This document shows positions 23,740-35,118 of a DNA stretch of 64,000 nucleotides, piece by piece. Within the stretch, counting starts at the first letter, position 1. Each line of letters begins with the position of its first letter. The notes beneath the pieces are model-generated. The model ran no database searches. It was not told the origin of the DNA and saw only the letters and a list, made by a program, of their open reading frames with translations. This DNA is from Heterocephalus glaber (lineage: Eukaryota; Chordata; Mammalia; Rodentia; Bathyergidae), in the NCBI RefSeq assembly GCF_000247695.1, contig NW_004624743.1:1964514-2028513 (forward strand). The letters run 5' to 3'. The position numbers were made by a program, and so were the translations under genes.

Positions 23740-24280
23740 ATTAGACATGGTACAAACACCGGGACTGTCAGTAAGAGACTGGATAAGGGTATTGATTGGT
23801 ACAGTCATTATGGAACACAGCAGGGAGGGGGCCTTAAAAAGTTACAACTACCATCCAGCAAGCTCACTACTGGGCATACATCCAAAGGTCAAGGAATTAG
23901 TATGTGGAAGAGACATCCGCACCACGCATACTGCAGCACTGTTCATAAAAGCCCAGGTATGGGGTCGACCTCCATGCCCGTGGGTGGGTGAATGAGTACA
24001 GCAGATACCGGCGGTCATCACACACAGCAGCGCACTCCTCAGGCCTAAGAAAGACGAGGCTCGCCATTCGTGATGGCAGCCTGGCGGACAGTGAGTGAAG
24101 TCCGGCAGGCACAGGCGCTGATGTTGCGTGGTCTGACTCGTGTGCAGTCTAAGAGTTGGCCGCATGGACGTCGAGGGAACAGTGGGAAACCAGAGGCCAC
24201 CGGGAGGAGGCGGGGGCTGATCAAAAGGCAGTGTCTGTCCGAGACGGACAGGTCTGGTGTCTGACTGCACTGTAGGGTCA
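23740..24280 (+). mobile_element. L1 LINE 3' end relic, GC-shifted
   Basis: 'attgattggtacagtcattatgga', 'ccagcaagctcactactgggcat', 'catccaaaggtcaaggaattag', 'tactgcagcactgttcataa' and 'ggcaggcacaggc' follow the order of the ORF2 tail and 3' region of an L1M-type element. Many A/T positions of the canonical sequence are G/C here, with numerous CpGs. Frames of about 100 codons (23677-23995) are decayed ORF2 or chance; none is intact. Confidence 0.8.
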
Positions 24281-26145
24281 GTGCAGTTGAGAACAACCCA
24301 CTGTATCTTTCAAACTAGCAAGAGAGGGTTCTGACTTCTCACCACGAAGAACTAGGAATATGCTGAAGACGGTCGGTTTGACGCTGACAGTTCAGCTATG
24401 AACAGACATCAGAACAAGGCCGGTCCGCACTTACACATCCGCATCTTCGTTCATGCACTGAGATCCCCAGTACGTGTGTGTGCACCAAGCATTTGCTTCC
24501 TGGTGCCGGCTGACAAAAACCCTAGGTGTGCTCAGCCTCTAGTCCTTGCAGTTAACTTCTAAGACTGAAGATTTTAGTCTTTCCTAACGTCTAACTTTAA
24601 ATGTGCTCGTCTGAAATGTCGCTTACCTACAAATGCCAAAACTTTTAACTTCTGACAAAACATGTGAGTATAAATTAGCAATATTTCTTAGATCTAAGAT
24701 GATTATTAACCTCGTATTGTGTTCAGAAAGCCATGCAATTTTATTTAGTGTACATTAATTACCTACCACTTGTTAGTGATTTGTTTTGCTTTATATAGCA
24801 ACATTTATGTCCCAGAAACAAAGGCAAACTGCTTTTTCTCATTTTAACTAAACTTGTGTAAAATTTAAGACACATATTAGAGTAAGGAAGGAAATTATAA
24901 CCAAACACCTTTAGTTTAAATACAGACAACTACCGCTAGACCTAGGAAGTAAGGTTTGCTCTGTATCCCTGAGGCTGCCAGTTGCTGTTGTGCGGAAGAT
25001 GCAGTTAATGCTCAAAGCTGGACATAGATGTCATTGCTGTTCTAATTCACTGTGGAGAAGAAAACTGTTCTGCAATAAAAACGCATGTAAAAGAGACAAA
25101 TTTGGAAATCACGTTAGCCTATACTTTTATAGAAACATACAGTATAACACCACACATGTTTGCAGAATAAAACAAATTCACTGGATTATTGCAAATTCAG
25201 TGTAGGTCAAAAATATCTCTTTCAATTCTAGTCGTCTTAAAAGTACATAAAAGAGGCGTTGCCTACCCAAAGTAGGGAACAGTGGAGGTCCACTTGCACC
25301 TAAACCAAAACTCAACAGGTAAAATTCAGGTTAAATATTTGGCTAATAGCTCTTTTTCAGGGGCAGACTATACCTTTTAAAGGAATATAGTATGCTATTT
25401 TTTCTTCAAAGCTCATAGACATATTTATATATAAATATTTACTTAAATGTATTAAGTAAATGTTAATATTACATATTAAAATTAACATTATATTACATAT
25501 GTAACTACTACATATAACATTATATTACATATGTAACATGTTCATATGCATAATATATCAATGTTATATATTACTATTACATATCATATAAATATATTAA
25601 AACACCAATATATCAATTATATAATTATATATTATATCACATATATGAAATATTTAATATATTAATACATAAATATACTAATGTATAAAATAAATATATT
25701 AGTATAATATATGATATATGACTATATAATATATAATTAATATATTAAATATATAAATATGTATTTAATATTAAATATTTATTTTCCTGCCATTATTTAA
25801 AAGAAATAAAATGATTCAAATTCAGATTTCAGCAAGCTAAGTCTTTCCCTTCTGACTTTTCATATTATACCCTTAAAATTATTTTAATATGTTCAAACAA
25901 ACTCCTCACTTTCTTTTCTCTTTACAGTCAAGGACCTTTAGAAGGTCTCCAACATCACAAACGAAGCAGGGCCCCCGCCTCATTCAGAGAACATTCCAGT
26001 AAGGGGAGGAGGAGAGTCAAGCAACCAGATCTGTCCATCCATGGTGGGACGAGAGGGAAAAGGAGCTGGGACTAGAGTTCCCAGGGAGGAGGATGAGGAT
26101 TACAATTTAAATAGGATTGACCAAACTGAAGAAACTAGTGAATCA
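24281..26145. other. Intron without recognised genes; includes AT palindrome block
   Basis: 24300-25390 is ordinary intron with no recognised repeat. 25400-25790 is listed separately. A moderately GC-rich, purine-rich piece (25970-26100) precedes the LTR at 26149. Confidence 0.5.
25400..25790. repeat. AT-rich low-complexity block with inverted repeats
   Basis: Almost pure A/T, built from repeated ATATTA, TATAAT and TTACATATGTAA-type units, many of them self-complementary. ACATTATATTACATATGTAA occurs twice (about 25482 and 25518), showing local duplication. It probably forms cruciforms and may be hard to assemble. Confidence 0.7.
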
Positions 26146-26148
26146 GGG

Positions 26149-26562
26149 TGTCTTACTTTTCTCATTGCTGAGACAAAATACTCGATACTCAAAGTTAAAG
26201 GAGGAAAGGTTTATTTGGCTCACAGTCTGTAGAGGTTTCAGTCCATAGTTGGCTGGTTGCAAAGCAGGGTGGCACGGCAGAGGACAAACAGTCCATGGTA
26301 GGCAGGCAGAAGGGAGCAAGCAACAAGCAACAAGCAGTGACCCTTTTCTGTCCCTTATATTTTATCCAGGCTACTCAGCCCTAGGGCAGGTAGCACTCCC
26401 ACCCAGGGTGAGGCAACCCTAATCCCAGCATTGCACTCTGAATCAATCCCAGAATCAATTTTTGATCCCAGCATCACACACTCTACATCCAGCCACCTGC
26501 AAAAGCCCCACCTATGATCGCATAAAGCTTTGGGGGATATCTAGACATACGCCGTAACACAG
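26149..26562 (-). mobile_element. MaLR-type LTR relic, inverted
   Basis: On the plus strand: GTCTTACTTTTCTCATTGCT, GAGACAAAATACTCG, GGAGGAAAGGTTTATTTGG, CTCACAGTCTGTAGAGG and TTTCAGTCCATAGTTGG at the left, with ATGATCGCATAAAGC and CGCCGTAACACA at the right. This is the reverse complement of a MaLR LTR. It includes a small tandem of AGCAACA units (26318-26335). No internal sequence is attached. Confidence 0.8.
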
Positions 26563-26612
26563 GGTATGGTGACGATTGATTTATTATCATCGTAATCATT
26601 ATTATTGAGTTT

Positions 26613-26765
26613 ACTGAGACAGGGTCTTACTACGCAGTTTAGTCTGGTCTTGAATTCACTATGTAGCCCAGGCTGGCCTCAAACTTGCTTGCTTGCTTGC
26701 TTGCTGGGAGCCTCCTGCCTCAGCCTCCAGTGCTGGGATTATATATGTGTGCCACCATGTCCAGC
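26613..26765 (-). repeat. B1 SINE with internal (TTGC)n expansion
   Basis: Reversed B1 landmarks (ACTGAGACAGGGTCTTAC, AGCCCAGGCTGGCCTC, CCTCCTGCCTCAGCCTCC, GTGCTGGGATTATA, CACCATGTCCAGC). After AACTTGC the sequence repeats TTGC about five times (26686-26704), a microsatellite that grew inside the element. Confidence 0.88.
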
Positions 26766-26999
26766 TACTGATGTAAATGTTCATCTTCCTCTGCTACTGG
26801 GGTCTCCTCCATACATTTCAAGATGTATCAAATTCTTAGTTTGCACTTACTCTGTCATAGTGGCATAATAGTTTTGTAAAGATTCTTTTTTAATATTCAC
26901 AGTTTAGGCAAAATGGTTTTGAAATTCGGGAGTTTGATAGCTAGATGACTTACTGTGTACAGCATGATGAGCCAGTTATCTGATTGATAGAGAATTGTA

Positions 27000-28320
27000 C
27001 CCTAGGCGTAAGGACACGAGTGGTCAGAATTCCAGCAGTTTCCCAGGACACACAGTAGCAAGCACTGGTCCAGGTCACTTCAGCCCAGACTTCTGGACTA
27101 AGTTCTGAGCTCAGCTGTCGGCGTCCAGCTGCTGCACCACCTGCAGTACTGGCCTGCAGGACCAGCTGGTGGACCGGCCTGTCCCTCGAAGCCGCTGGAC
27201 TGGCCATCCAGGTGCCACAGTCCACGTGTGGTCACAGCAGTGCCCTAGCCTGCCCCGCGGACGCCAGAGAGCACCCCAGAATGACACCTGTGGGGCTCCT
27301 GGGGCGGGGCCTCTTGTGAGCGGAAAAGCTTGGCATTTCCTGGGTTTCCCTGCTGGAATTTGTGAGACTTGTCTCCAGTTTACTTCCAAACATGAAACAA
27401 ATTTACGCACAACCTAAAGAGCCGTGGAAAGTTGCTGACCCTGATCATAAAGCATGTGCGATTCGGCGCCATGGCTGCTAAGTCGCAACAGTTTAACCAT
27501 ATTAGAAACTACTACAAAGCATTAGTTTCCCTGGATTTCTATGAATTCCCATTAGAGCACCAGGGAAAATCCTTATCATGTAATATATTCATGATTATTT
27601 AGGGTTATCTCTTTTCAAAGAAAACATACACATAACATGACTTTCAATGTTTCTTCTAACTGAATGTATGACTTTACTGCAGATGGAAGCATTAATTATC
27701 ATTAAAAGTTTCGTCTCTTGTACTGGATTAGTTTGTATGCTTTTAGTATATTTTCAGACCTGTATTTTCTAGCATACATTTTCTTAAATCATCTGCTTTG
27801 TCATCTAACTTTAGCAGGAAGAAAGTTATCTAAACCTCTATATAGAAGTATCCAAGCAACGGGCATAAAATAGTAAAAATCTGTTTAAAAATAAAATCAA
27901 GATGCTATTTATCATTAAACATACCTAGCATTTATCAACATTCCACACACTGAATAGGAGTTTGATTTATGAAGAATACTAGGGAACCAGTCGCCCTGTT
28001 GTACAGCAGAGAATCAGGATGCACATTTATACTTGGTGGCACCGGAAAAATATTCTTAAATATATTTAACATCTTTAAGTAATAACGGTGGAACTGAAAT
28101 AATGATGAAATTGTTAGAAACTGGGGGGCTCGGGGAAGGGGGGAGCAGGAAGGGCTGGAGGGGTTCCGACTGTGCTTGCGAAGCCCTCTGCACGGTTTAA
28201 GCTGCTAATTTAAAGCAGTCGCTTCCAAACCCAGGCACTGCCAAGGTGGCTGACCTGAAAGGCCCAGGGAGGAGAGAGGGGCTCACCGTCCCAGGCTCCA
28301 CCTTCCTCCCCGTGAAGAAG
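27000..28320. other. Intron with GC-rich patch, no recognised gene
   Basis: 27110-27480 is GC-rich with overlapping chance frames on both strands (82-99 codons). 27490-28120 is AT-rich and unrecognised. 28120-28170 has several G-runs. Confidence 0.4.
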
Positions 28321-28331
28321 CACTTAGCTGA

Positions 28332-28545
28332 GCTGGGCAGGGGCCCCAACCCTGTAACCCAGCACCCTGGGAGGCGAGGCAGGAGGGTCACAGGCTGGAG
28401 CCAGCCTGGGCATCTCAGTGACTCAGCGAGACTTGTGACAAAATCGGAAATTTTATAAAAGGGCAGGGGATGTAGCTGAGTGAAGACCCTGAGGTTCAGT
28501 CCCAGATACTGCAAAGAATGAATAAAATAAAGTAAATGAAACAAA
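28332..28545 (+). repeat. Fused B1 + ID-like SINE (B1-dID type)
   Basis: The left half is B1-like (AGCTGGGCAGGGGCCCCAAC, CCTGTAACCCAGCACCCTGG, GAGGCGAGGCAGGAGG, GAGCCAGCCTGGGCATC). The right half is ID-like (GGGCAGGGGATGTAGCTGAG, CCCTGAGGTTCAGTCCCAG) and has an A-rich tail. Left-B1/right-ID order is the dimeric SINE described in dormice, squirrels, beavers and relatives; mouse B4 has the opposite order. Confidence 0.8.
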
Positions 28546-29288
28546 ATAAAAACAAAGCGTAAAAATCCTCACCAAACACCTCGGGGCAGTGCCTTGGTCT
28601 CAGGCTTCCCGGCCTCCACAAGTACGCAGAAGAGATTTCTGCTCTTCTCTTGCCGCAACAGTGCAAAGCACACTCAGACAGCATGTCGGGCACTGTGAGA
28701 AGCACTCGCGTGGTGGGCCCTGTCCTGATGGCACCAACGCAAAGCTGGTAAAATCCTGCTCCCAGTGAAGACTCTCCTCGTCTGGCTAAGATATCTGCCC
28801 ATGCCCAGCACTGGGAAACATTTCCCAGAAAGTCAGGGATAAGATAAGGCGTCTCCCGCTGTTTCATCTCTGAGTGGGGCTGTGGTCTTCCTCTTGGGAG
28901 GCCGGGATGGGGAACCATACACTGAGCATGCCTGGCCAGCAGGGTAGCTCATATCCAAGCAGGGCGTGGGCAGCATGACAGCCTTTTAATAGGTGCTGAA
29001 CTATGTTTGCTAATGTTACCTAGGGTTTGTACATCTGTATTCTCCACCCGACAGAGCTAGAATGCTCTTTGTTGTTTTACAGTTTTCGAACTTGAGCATC
29101 AAGATTATTCTGCCTTTTCAAAATGAACTGATGGCAAATTGTCTTTCATAATGTTCTGAAGACATTTATATAAGATGATGTTTACTCACTGCAACTTAAA
29201 AAGCATGCAGCCATAAAACCGTCCGAATACAGACAGTTTTGGAGGGAGTCGGTCCCTTTTTTTATTTTCTACTCTTACCGCCTCAGTC

Positions 29289-29762
29289 TTGTTCATCTAC
29301 ATCTTCCGAGCACCGTCCAACTCACTGAGAAAGTGGCTTGTGTCCTGCGCATCCTCCTTGCGCGCCCTTCGTCAGGTTCCTCGCCGGCCAGCTGACCGTG
29401 GAGAAGGAACTCCGCGGCACGTGGCCCCCAGCTGCTCCCGGGGCTGGGTCTTCTCCTTCTCACCAGGAACGCAGCGCCTGCGAACTCAGCGTACCTGGAA
29501 GCACAGGGCTTGGGGCTGCGTCGGCCACGTCCTCCTCACTCGGGCCCCACGGACCGGACCGACCGGGAAAGGCTGCTTCTGCCGGAGACACCGCCCCAGG
29601 CCCCAAACGACCTCTGCACAAGGTCACTTCCAGCCTTCAACCACCGTGCTGAACTCCGCAGTGCAGGCTGATTTTCCCTCTCCTACAGGGGATTCACGTT
29701 TTCATTATTGTCTTTGTCACGAATCTGTTTACCCCTTGTTTTATTCATGTTTAATTTTTTAA
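29289..29762 (+). other. CpG-rich islet with a 157-codon open frame
   Basis: GC and CpG density are high from about 29300 to 29650, with AT-rich sequence on both sides. A plus frame of 157 codons and an overlapping one of 104 codons run through it; long frames are expected by chance in such DNA. The translation is low in structure and unlike any family I know. No transcription signal is visible. Confidence 0.3.
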
Positions 29763-29936
29763 ACAAATTCTTTCCATTTTCTTGTATTTAAAAAAGTTCC
29801 ATTGTTCATTCTCAAACTTCTAAAATAAATTAGTAGCTAATATTTTCTCTTTGTGAATTATAAGGAATATAAAATATAATTTGGGCTCTGAATTTATCTT
29901 TGTTGCATCTCCAAGGTCTGGTGTTGGTGTTCCCAC

Positions 29937-30022
29937 TTTTTTTTTTTGGTACCGGGGCTCGAACTCGGGTCCTTGCACTTAAGCAGCAGGCAGCGAAACC
30001 ACTGCACTAAATCCCCGGCCCA
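29937..30022 (-). repeat. ID-family SINE with 15-bp target duplication
   Basis: Reversed ID: T-run, GGTACCGGGGCTCGAACTCG, GGTCCTTGCACTTAAGC, GCACTAAATCCCCGGCC. GTGTTCCCACTTTTT occurs at 29927-29941 and 30023-30037. Recent insertion. Confidence 0.95.
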
Positions 30023-30356
30023 GTGTTCCCACTTTTTAAAAAAATCGTCTAATGAGGATAATTTTGGCTTAGTAGTTACTATAGAAAATTGGAAAATAAA
30101 ATCATGCTGATTAGATGATTTAGAAAAAATGAGAACATCAGTATCCAATCTTGGGGATATAACCAAAAACTTTAATTTACAAATGTTTGGAGGTTTTTAA
30201 AAATTTACTTTTAATTTTTAGCTTTGTGTTGTGGCCAATAAGATGTATTTTGCAATTTCTATATTTAGAAATATGTTGACTAACTTTTTGTGATATAACT
30301 GATGCTCAATTTTTATAATTTCCTATAGATACTTAATAAAATTTCCACATCCTCTC

Positions 30357-30540
30357 CAGGTGGGGTAGCACATGCCTAATCCCTGCTGCTTGGGAGGCTC
30401 AGGCAGGAGGAGCAGGAGTTCATGGCCAGCCTGGGCAGTTTAGCAAGACCCTGTCTCTAAAAAATTAAAAGGGCTGGGCATGTCACTCAGTGATAAACTG
30501 CCCCTGGGTTTGATCTCCAGTCCCACAATTAAATTTTAAA
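30357..30540 (+). repeat. B1-dID type dimeric SINE
   Basis: Left: CCAGGTGGGGTAGCACATGC, GGGAGGCTCAGGCAGGAGG, CATGGCCAGCCTGGGCAG, AGACCCTGTCTCTAAAAAAT. Right: AAAGGGCTGGGCATGTCACT, CAGTGATAAACTGCCC, CTGGGTTTGATCTCCAGTCC, then an AT-rich tail. Confidence 0.88.
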
Positions 30541-30549
30541 AATGACATA

Positions 30550-30910
30550 AAATAATAAAATTAAAAATCCATATTCTTTGACCTAGTATCTTCAAAGTAC
30601 CTCTAATTTTTCTCTTACTCTTTCAAATATATCTGATGCTTGTCCATTTCTCCTTGTACTTTTGTTAACATTTGCCTTATATATTTTAATTGTTTGTGTT
30701 CATTAGCATAATATTCTTAGAAACTGTTATATCTTCATTGTGGATTCTATCCTTTAAATGACTTCCTTTTCATGTTTAGTAATTGCTTCCTTGAATCTAT
30801 TTGGTCTGAAATAATACTGCTTGCTCAGCATACCTTGTTTGGGTTAATCTTGCATTCATTTATTTTTAAACTTTATGCTATACCTTATTTAACTACTTCA
30901 CTTGTTAGCA
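30550..30910 (-). mobile_element. L1 LINE relic, inverted (tentative)
   Basis: T-rich plus strand with phrases such as 'tgaatctatttggtctgaaataatactgcttgctcagc' and 'cttgcattc...tttatgctatacc' resembles the reverse complement of an internal L1 region. It is strongly decayed and has no open frame. Confidence 0.4.
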
Positions 30911-31200
30911 GAAAAGTCTTCTAATATGCAGCTAATGATGAAAGACACAGAAACGAAGTCTCACTAAAGAAGGAGCCCCGAGCACCTGAAAACACACGGA
31001 GGGTTGCAGGCTGGGGGCCTAAATACGCAGCTGTTGCTCCCCACGCAGAACACCAAGGAGCCCTCGCTTGGCCGGTCAGGTCAGTGCTGCACACACTAAC
31101 TTGCTCCTAGGAAAGCCAGGGAGCATGGGCAACAGAAGAGAATTAGTTTTACTCTGATCGAACCATGTTTGTGATGATTTCATTGAAGATAAGAAAACAA

Positions 31201-31385
31201 CCAGACTTGGAACACACCTGTAATCCCAGTACTCTGGGAGGATGAGTCAGGAAGATCGAAACTTCAAGCCCAGACTGGGCAATTTAGCAATTTATAAAGT
31301 CCCTGTCCCAAAATAAGTAAGGGCTGGGGATCCAGCTCAGTGCAAAGGCCTTAGGTTCAATGGCCAGGAAATATAGGAAAATAGT
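31201..31385 (+). repeat. B1-dID type dimeric SINE
   Basis: Left: CACACCTGTAATCCCAGTAC, TCTGGGAGGATGAGTCAGG, CAAGCCCAGACTGGGCAAT, TCCCTGTCCCAAAATAAG. Right: AAGGGCTGGGGATCCAGCTC, AGTGCAAAGGCCTTAGGTTC, AATGGCCAGG. Third clear copy of the family in the window. Confidence 0.85.
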
Positions 31386-31561
31386 TTAGGAGCAGCTTTT
31401 CCTGGAGTTGTTAATTTTCAGAACAGTGGCGATATTTCATGGTGCAGAATTCAGGCTCTTTATATTTTGTATTCAGCTTTAATCAGAAAAGGCAGAGGAT
31501 GAGAAAAAGGGCTCACATGGGGAGATGTTTCAAGAAGATAACTTCTGGTCAGATCTTAACA

Positions 31562-31700
31562 TGTGTCCTGCATCGCAAATATTAGGCACCTACTATATGC
31601 CCGGGGCTCTTTTACAATATGCACGTTCATTTTAATCACACAAAACTGTGATGTTATTCCTCAAAATGACTATGAGTTAGGAAGAAAAGTTAGATGGCAT
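31562..31700 (+). repeat. MIR-type SINE 3' fragment
   Basis: 'attaggcacctactatatgcccggggctcttttacaatatg' then 'gttcattttaatcacacaaaactgtgatgtta' matches the conserved MIR 3' module ('...gcctactatgtgccaggcac ... tttaatcctcacaac'). Confidence 0.6.
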
Positions 31701-32221
31701 ATCAAATTGTTCAACAATAAAATGAAGCAGAGATGCTTATGATACCGTGTTTGTTATTTGTTTTGTTTTTGAGTTCCTGGAGAAGCACACTTACTGCTCC
31801 GTAGGAACTTCAGTCTGGGAGCTGCTGCAGAGCAGTAGCCACTCTGAAGGCCATGTCAGCAAACCACGGCCTCTGTGTGACCTCTTCCACGGAACACAGA
31901 ACATCTGCTCACCAAACACTCGGTCAAATAACCTCCAGCAGGATTTTGAAATATCAGTTTAGGGAAAAACATAAGGAAAAGGGATTAGAAACGTTAACAT
32001 TGTGCCTCCTTTTACAAATTTTTAACCATTGTCTATTCTTGTCATTGCCCTACTTTTCCCTTTTTAACCTCAAAGATGGAAGCTTTTGTCTCTTTTTCAG
32101 TAAACTATTCAGTGTAAAAAGTCCAAGGCTTCTACTTGTTCGAGTGTTTAGCTATTGTAACTCTTCTTAGCAGCACCTAATAAGACAAGATGCGCAATCA
32201 GTAGGATCTTTTGGGACTTTG

Positions 32222-32425
32222 CCCAGCTGTGGAGGGCAGAATGGCCCTTGAAGATACCCAGGCCCTGAACCCAAGAGCCTCTGATGGAGGGGCTGGGGAG
32301 CTGAGGGCTCTGCCGATCTCTACCACCACCAGGAACTGGATTCCACCAACCACCAAAACAAACTAGGAAGTGGACTAAAGCTGTTAAATTTGTGGTAACT
32401 CATTTACTGCAGTAATTGAGGATGG
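32222..32425 (+). mobile_element. MLT1-like LTR relic, internally deleted
   Basis: Starts GCTGTGGAGGGCAGAATGG with CCCTTGAAGATACCCAGGC and CCTGAACCCAAGAGCCTCTG. Ends TAAAGCTGTTAAATTTGTGG, TAACTCATTTACTGCAG, as MLT1 LTRs do ('...caagtttgtggtaatttgttacagcag'). About half of a typical LTR is missing from the middle. Confidence 0.7.
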
Positions 32426-32918
32426 ATGTACCTTCACCCCCCTCCCCACGACTATTCCATTTTGAGGAGTACCTAGGCACCTAGAAGGACACCTAGAAAC
32501 TTGGCGCCTCTACAGAGCCTTTGAGATTGTGGTTCTTGGAGAGGATGCATTTCCTAATTTGATCATTTTGGTTAAGTCAACTGTCCTGGTTGCAAAACAA
32601 GCAATCAAAAGCAAAGACCAGGTTTAACAAAGCTTAGTTTTGTGGTTTCTTGGTCTCACACATCTTTAAGTGGCTTTGAATCCTGGTCCATGTAAATGGA
32701 CTGAGGTGGGGGAGCTCAGAGAGGGAAGGAATAGCATTGCTTCCCCAGGGACACTGCTGGCCAGACCTCTAGCTGCAGGCTCCTCTGACCGGAAAGACGA
32801 GCTGGTCCCCAGGCAGGAACCCACAGTTTAGGACTCACTACCTGGTCCTCCTTGCTCATGCTACTATTTTTACCTTGCCAAGGTAACAAGATCTGCCTTC
32901 TTACTTTCTTAGTTCCAT

Positions 32919-33476
32919 TTGCCAGAAATGAAAGTGTGCGTCACTTCCCACCACCTGGAATCGCAGGTCCCCAAGGCAGAGCCAGTGTTCCCAGGGCTCC
33001 TCTTCTTAGTGACTCAGAGGCAGTGCGTCCAGCACGACTTCCATGTCTACAACTGTGCCCCTCATCCTGCTGTGGGACTCCGCTTGGCGCCCTTCACTCA
33101 CCTGCCTGATGCCTGCCCGAGATTTCTCCCCATGCCCGCCTGGTGCATAGCTTTTGCCACCCGTCGCAAGTGCCACCATTGTCCATTCTCCGCCATCTTT
33201 AAGATGGCCCCTGGGATCTCCCTGCCGCCTGCCGCCGCCTGCCGCCGCCCGTGGTATCCCAAGGGAGATCTAGTTCCTGTGGAGGGTGTGCGGGGAAGCT
33301 CTTTCCACTCCCGACTGCCATCCTGCAAGGGCCTCCTGTCAGAATCCAGGACACAGGTGCCAACTGCACTGCATGGCACGTCTACTAAAGACGCTGCTCC
33401 TGGAATCCCTGTCACAGATCGGACAGAAGTCGTGGAGGTGCAGCCCTGCCTGCATCAATGGCAGGAGTCACTGTAA
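32919..33476 (+). other. GC-rich patch with the 185-codon open frame; origin unknown
   Basis: An uninterrupted plus frame of 185 codons starts at 32919 and reads Pro-, Ser-, Cys- and His-rich sequence. Near 33200 is a self-complementary GCCATCTTTAAGATGGC and two tandem copies of CTGCCGCCTGCCGCCGCC-like units. I do not recognise the protein. An antisense frame of 105 codons is also open (33098-33415). This symmetry suggests composition or an old retroelement 5' region rather than a gene. Confidence 0.3.
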
Positions 33477-33487
33477 CTTTCTTTTTT

Positions 33488-33586
33488 ATTTTTAAAAATT
33501 TTTTATTTTTTTGGTACCGGGGATTGAACTCGGGTCCTTGCGCCTGCGCAGCAGGCGGTGAAACCACTGAGCTAAATCCCTGGCCC
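33488..33586 (-). repeat. ID-family SINE with exact 14-bp target duplication
   Basis: Reversed ID: TTTTTTTGGTACCGGGGATT, GAACTCGGGTCCTTGCGCC, GCAGGCGGTGAAACCACTGA, GCTAAATCCCTGGCC. TAACTTTCTTTTTT occurs at 33474-33487 and 33587-33600. Confidence 0.95.
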
Positions 33587-34466
33587 TAACTTTCTTTTTT
33601 GTTTGATTTTTCCAGGAAGAAGGAATCACTACATACTCATCTTTTGAAAACATCATATCTATTACACATCATGAAAAGCTTGCTTATATGCAAAGGCACT
33701 TTTCCCCTGAAATACCTTTTTTCTTTTGAAATGTACAAATACTAAACTCACAGGAAGAAATTTCAAGTCAACAATTCTCAGTTTTCTCCCCTAACAGCAA
33801 TGTTAGCGTGGATCTGAGACAGCACACAACTAATGCAATACATTTCTAGAAGTCCTTAATTTTTACCTAGTTAAGTTATTAAACATGCTTAGGAAGAAAT
33901 TTCTGTAGTTTTAAAAACAGAAATCTTAAATTATTTCACTGTATCACACAACATTTTAGGAAGATTTCCATCACTGAGTTATTTTAAAGCTTCAACATTT
34001 AATCATTTTTAGTTATTTAGAACATTTCATATTCCAAAGCAGTCATTACAGAGGAGAACTACCATAACTTGAGCAGAAATACTATCACTTTTAAAAGACG
34101 TTACTGGTTCCTTAAACACGGTACTAACCGGTAGCTTAAAAAAGGTAGGAAAGAAACTAATACATAATAAATGGCAATACCTCCTTCCACTGGCTCTAAA
34201 CTGGGAACTGGAGCTAAGTCACTGGACCAGCTTTCTAAGGCATTTCTGTCCACACAGAGTCACTCTGTTCTGCCAGCTGGATTTTAAACTCTTCGCAGCC
34301 ACAAAGCACAATGAAACATTCCCACGCATTAGCTCGAGCACACACGCAGCTGGAAGAACCAGTGCAAAGGGGACTTTGAGTCTGTGTGACATCCGGGTGG
34401 GGAAAAATCCTAAAAATGCCTCCCCAAAGATCCTACAGAGAGACAGCGCCTATGAAAGTGCAGTTA

Positions 34467-34571
34467 GGGGCCAGGGATTTAGCTCAGTGGTTCCAGTGCC
34501 TGCCTCACAAGCGCAAGGTCCCGAGTTCGATCCCCAGTACCAAAAAAGTAAATAAATAAATAAAATAAAAG
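34467..34571 (+). repeat. ID-family SINE
   Basis: GGGGCCAGGGATTTAGCTCA, GTGGTTCCAGTGCCTGCC, AAGGTCCCGAGTTCGATCCC, CAGTACC, then an A-rich tail with AAAT repeats. Flanking CAGTT motifs suggest a diverged target duplication. Confidence 0.93.
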
Positions 34572-34955
34572 GACAGTTGGTGAGACTAAAAGCACAAGAA
34601 ATTCACCCAAATACTGGTTTTCTGTTAGTATAGTGAAGCAAAGATTAAATAAATCATGTTACAGATTTCCTTTAAAAAACAACAGCAAACACAAACTATC
34701 CCGGGACAGCAATAGAGACACTTGGCCTTTCCACCTCACCGTCAGCTGGTGCTCTCCAGGAGCCAGCGTGTTCACACGTGAGTGAGCAGCTGCCTGAGAA
34801 ATGGACAGCAGCTCCAAAATAAAGGGTAAGCGTGCCTGTGCCTCAAACAAACAGACCACATTTTACATTACAGTTGGTGCTGCCCCTCAAAGCTGTCACA
34901 CTGGGTTCTTGAACGGTTTTAATCCTACAACATCAACCCTTAAAATGCCGAGAGC

Positions 34956-35118
34956 TGCCGGATGTGGTGGCCCATGCCTGTAATACCAGCACTCCGGAGG
35001 CTGTGGCAGGAGGATTGTTGTGAGTTCAAGGCCAGTCTGAACGACACAGCGAGACCATGCTCAGAAACCAAACGAAAGGAAACGAAACCAAACCAAAACA
35101 AAACAAACTAAAGCAAAA
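34956..35118 (+). repeat. B1 SINE
   Basis: GCCGGATGTGGTGGCCCATG, CCTGTAATACCAGCACTCC, GGAGGCTGTGGCAGGAGG, TGAGTTCAAGGCCAGTCTGA, GCGAGACCATGCTCAG and a long CAAAC/CAAAA tail. Confidence 0.92.
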
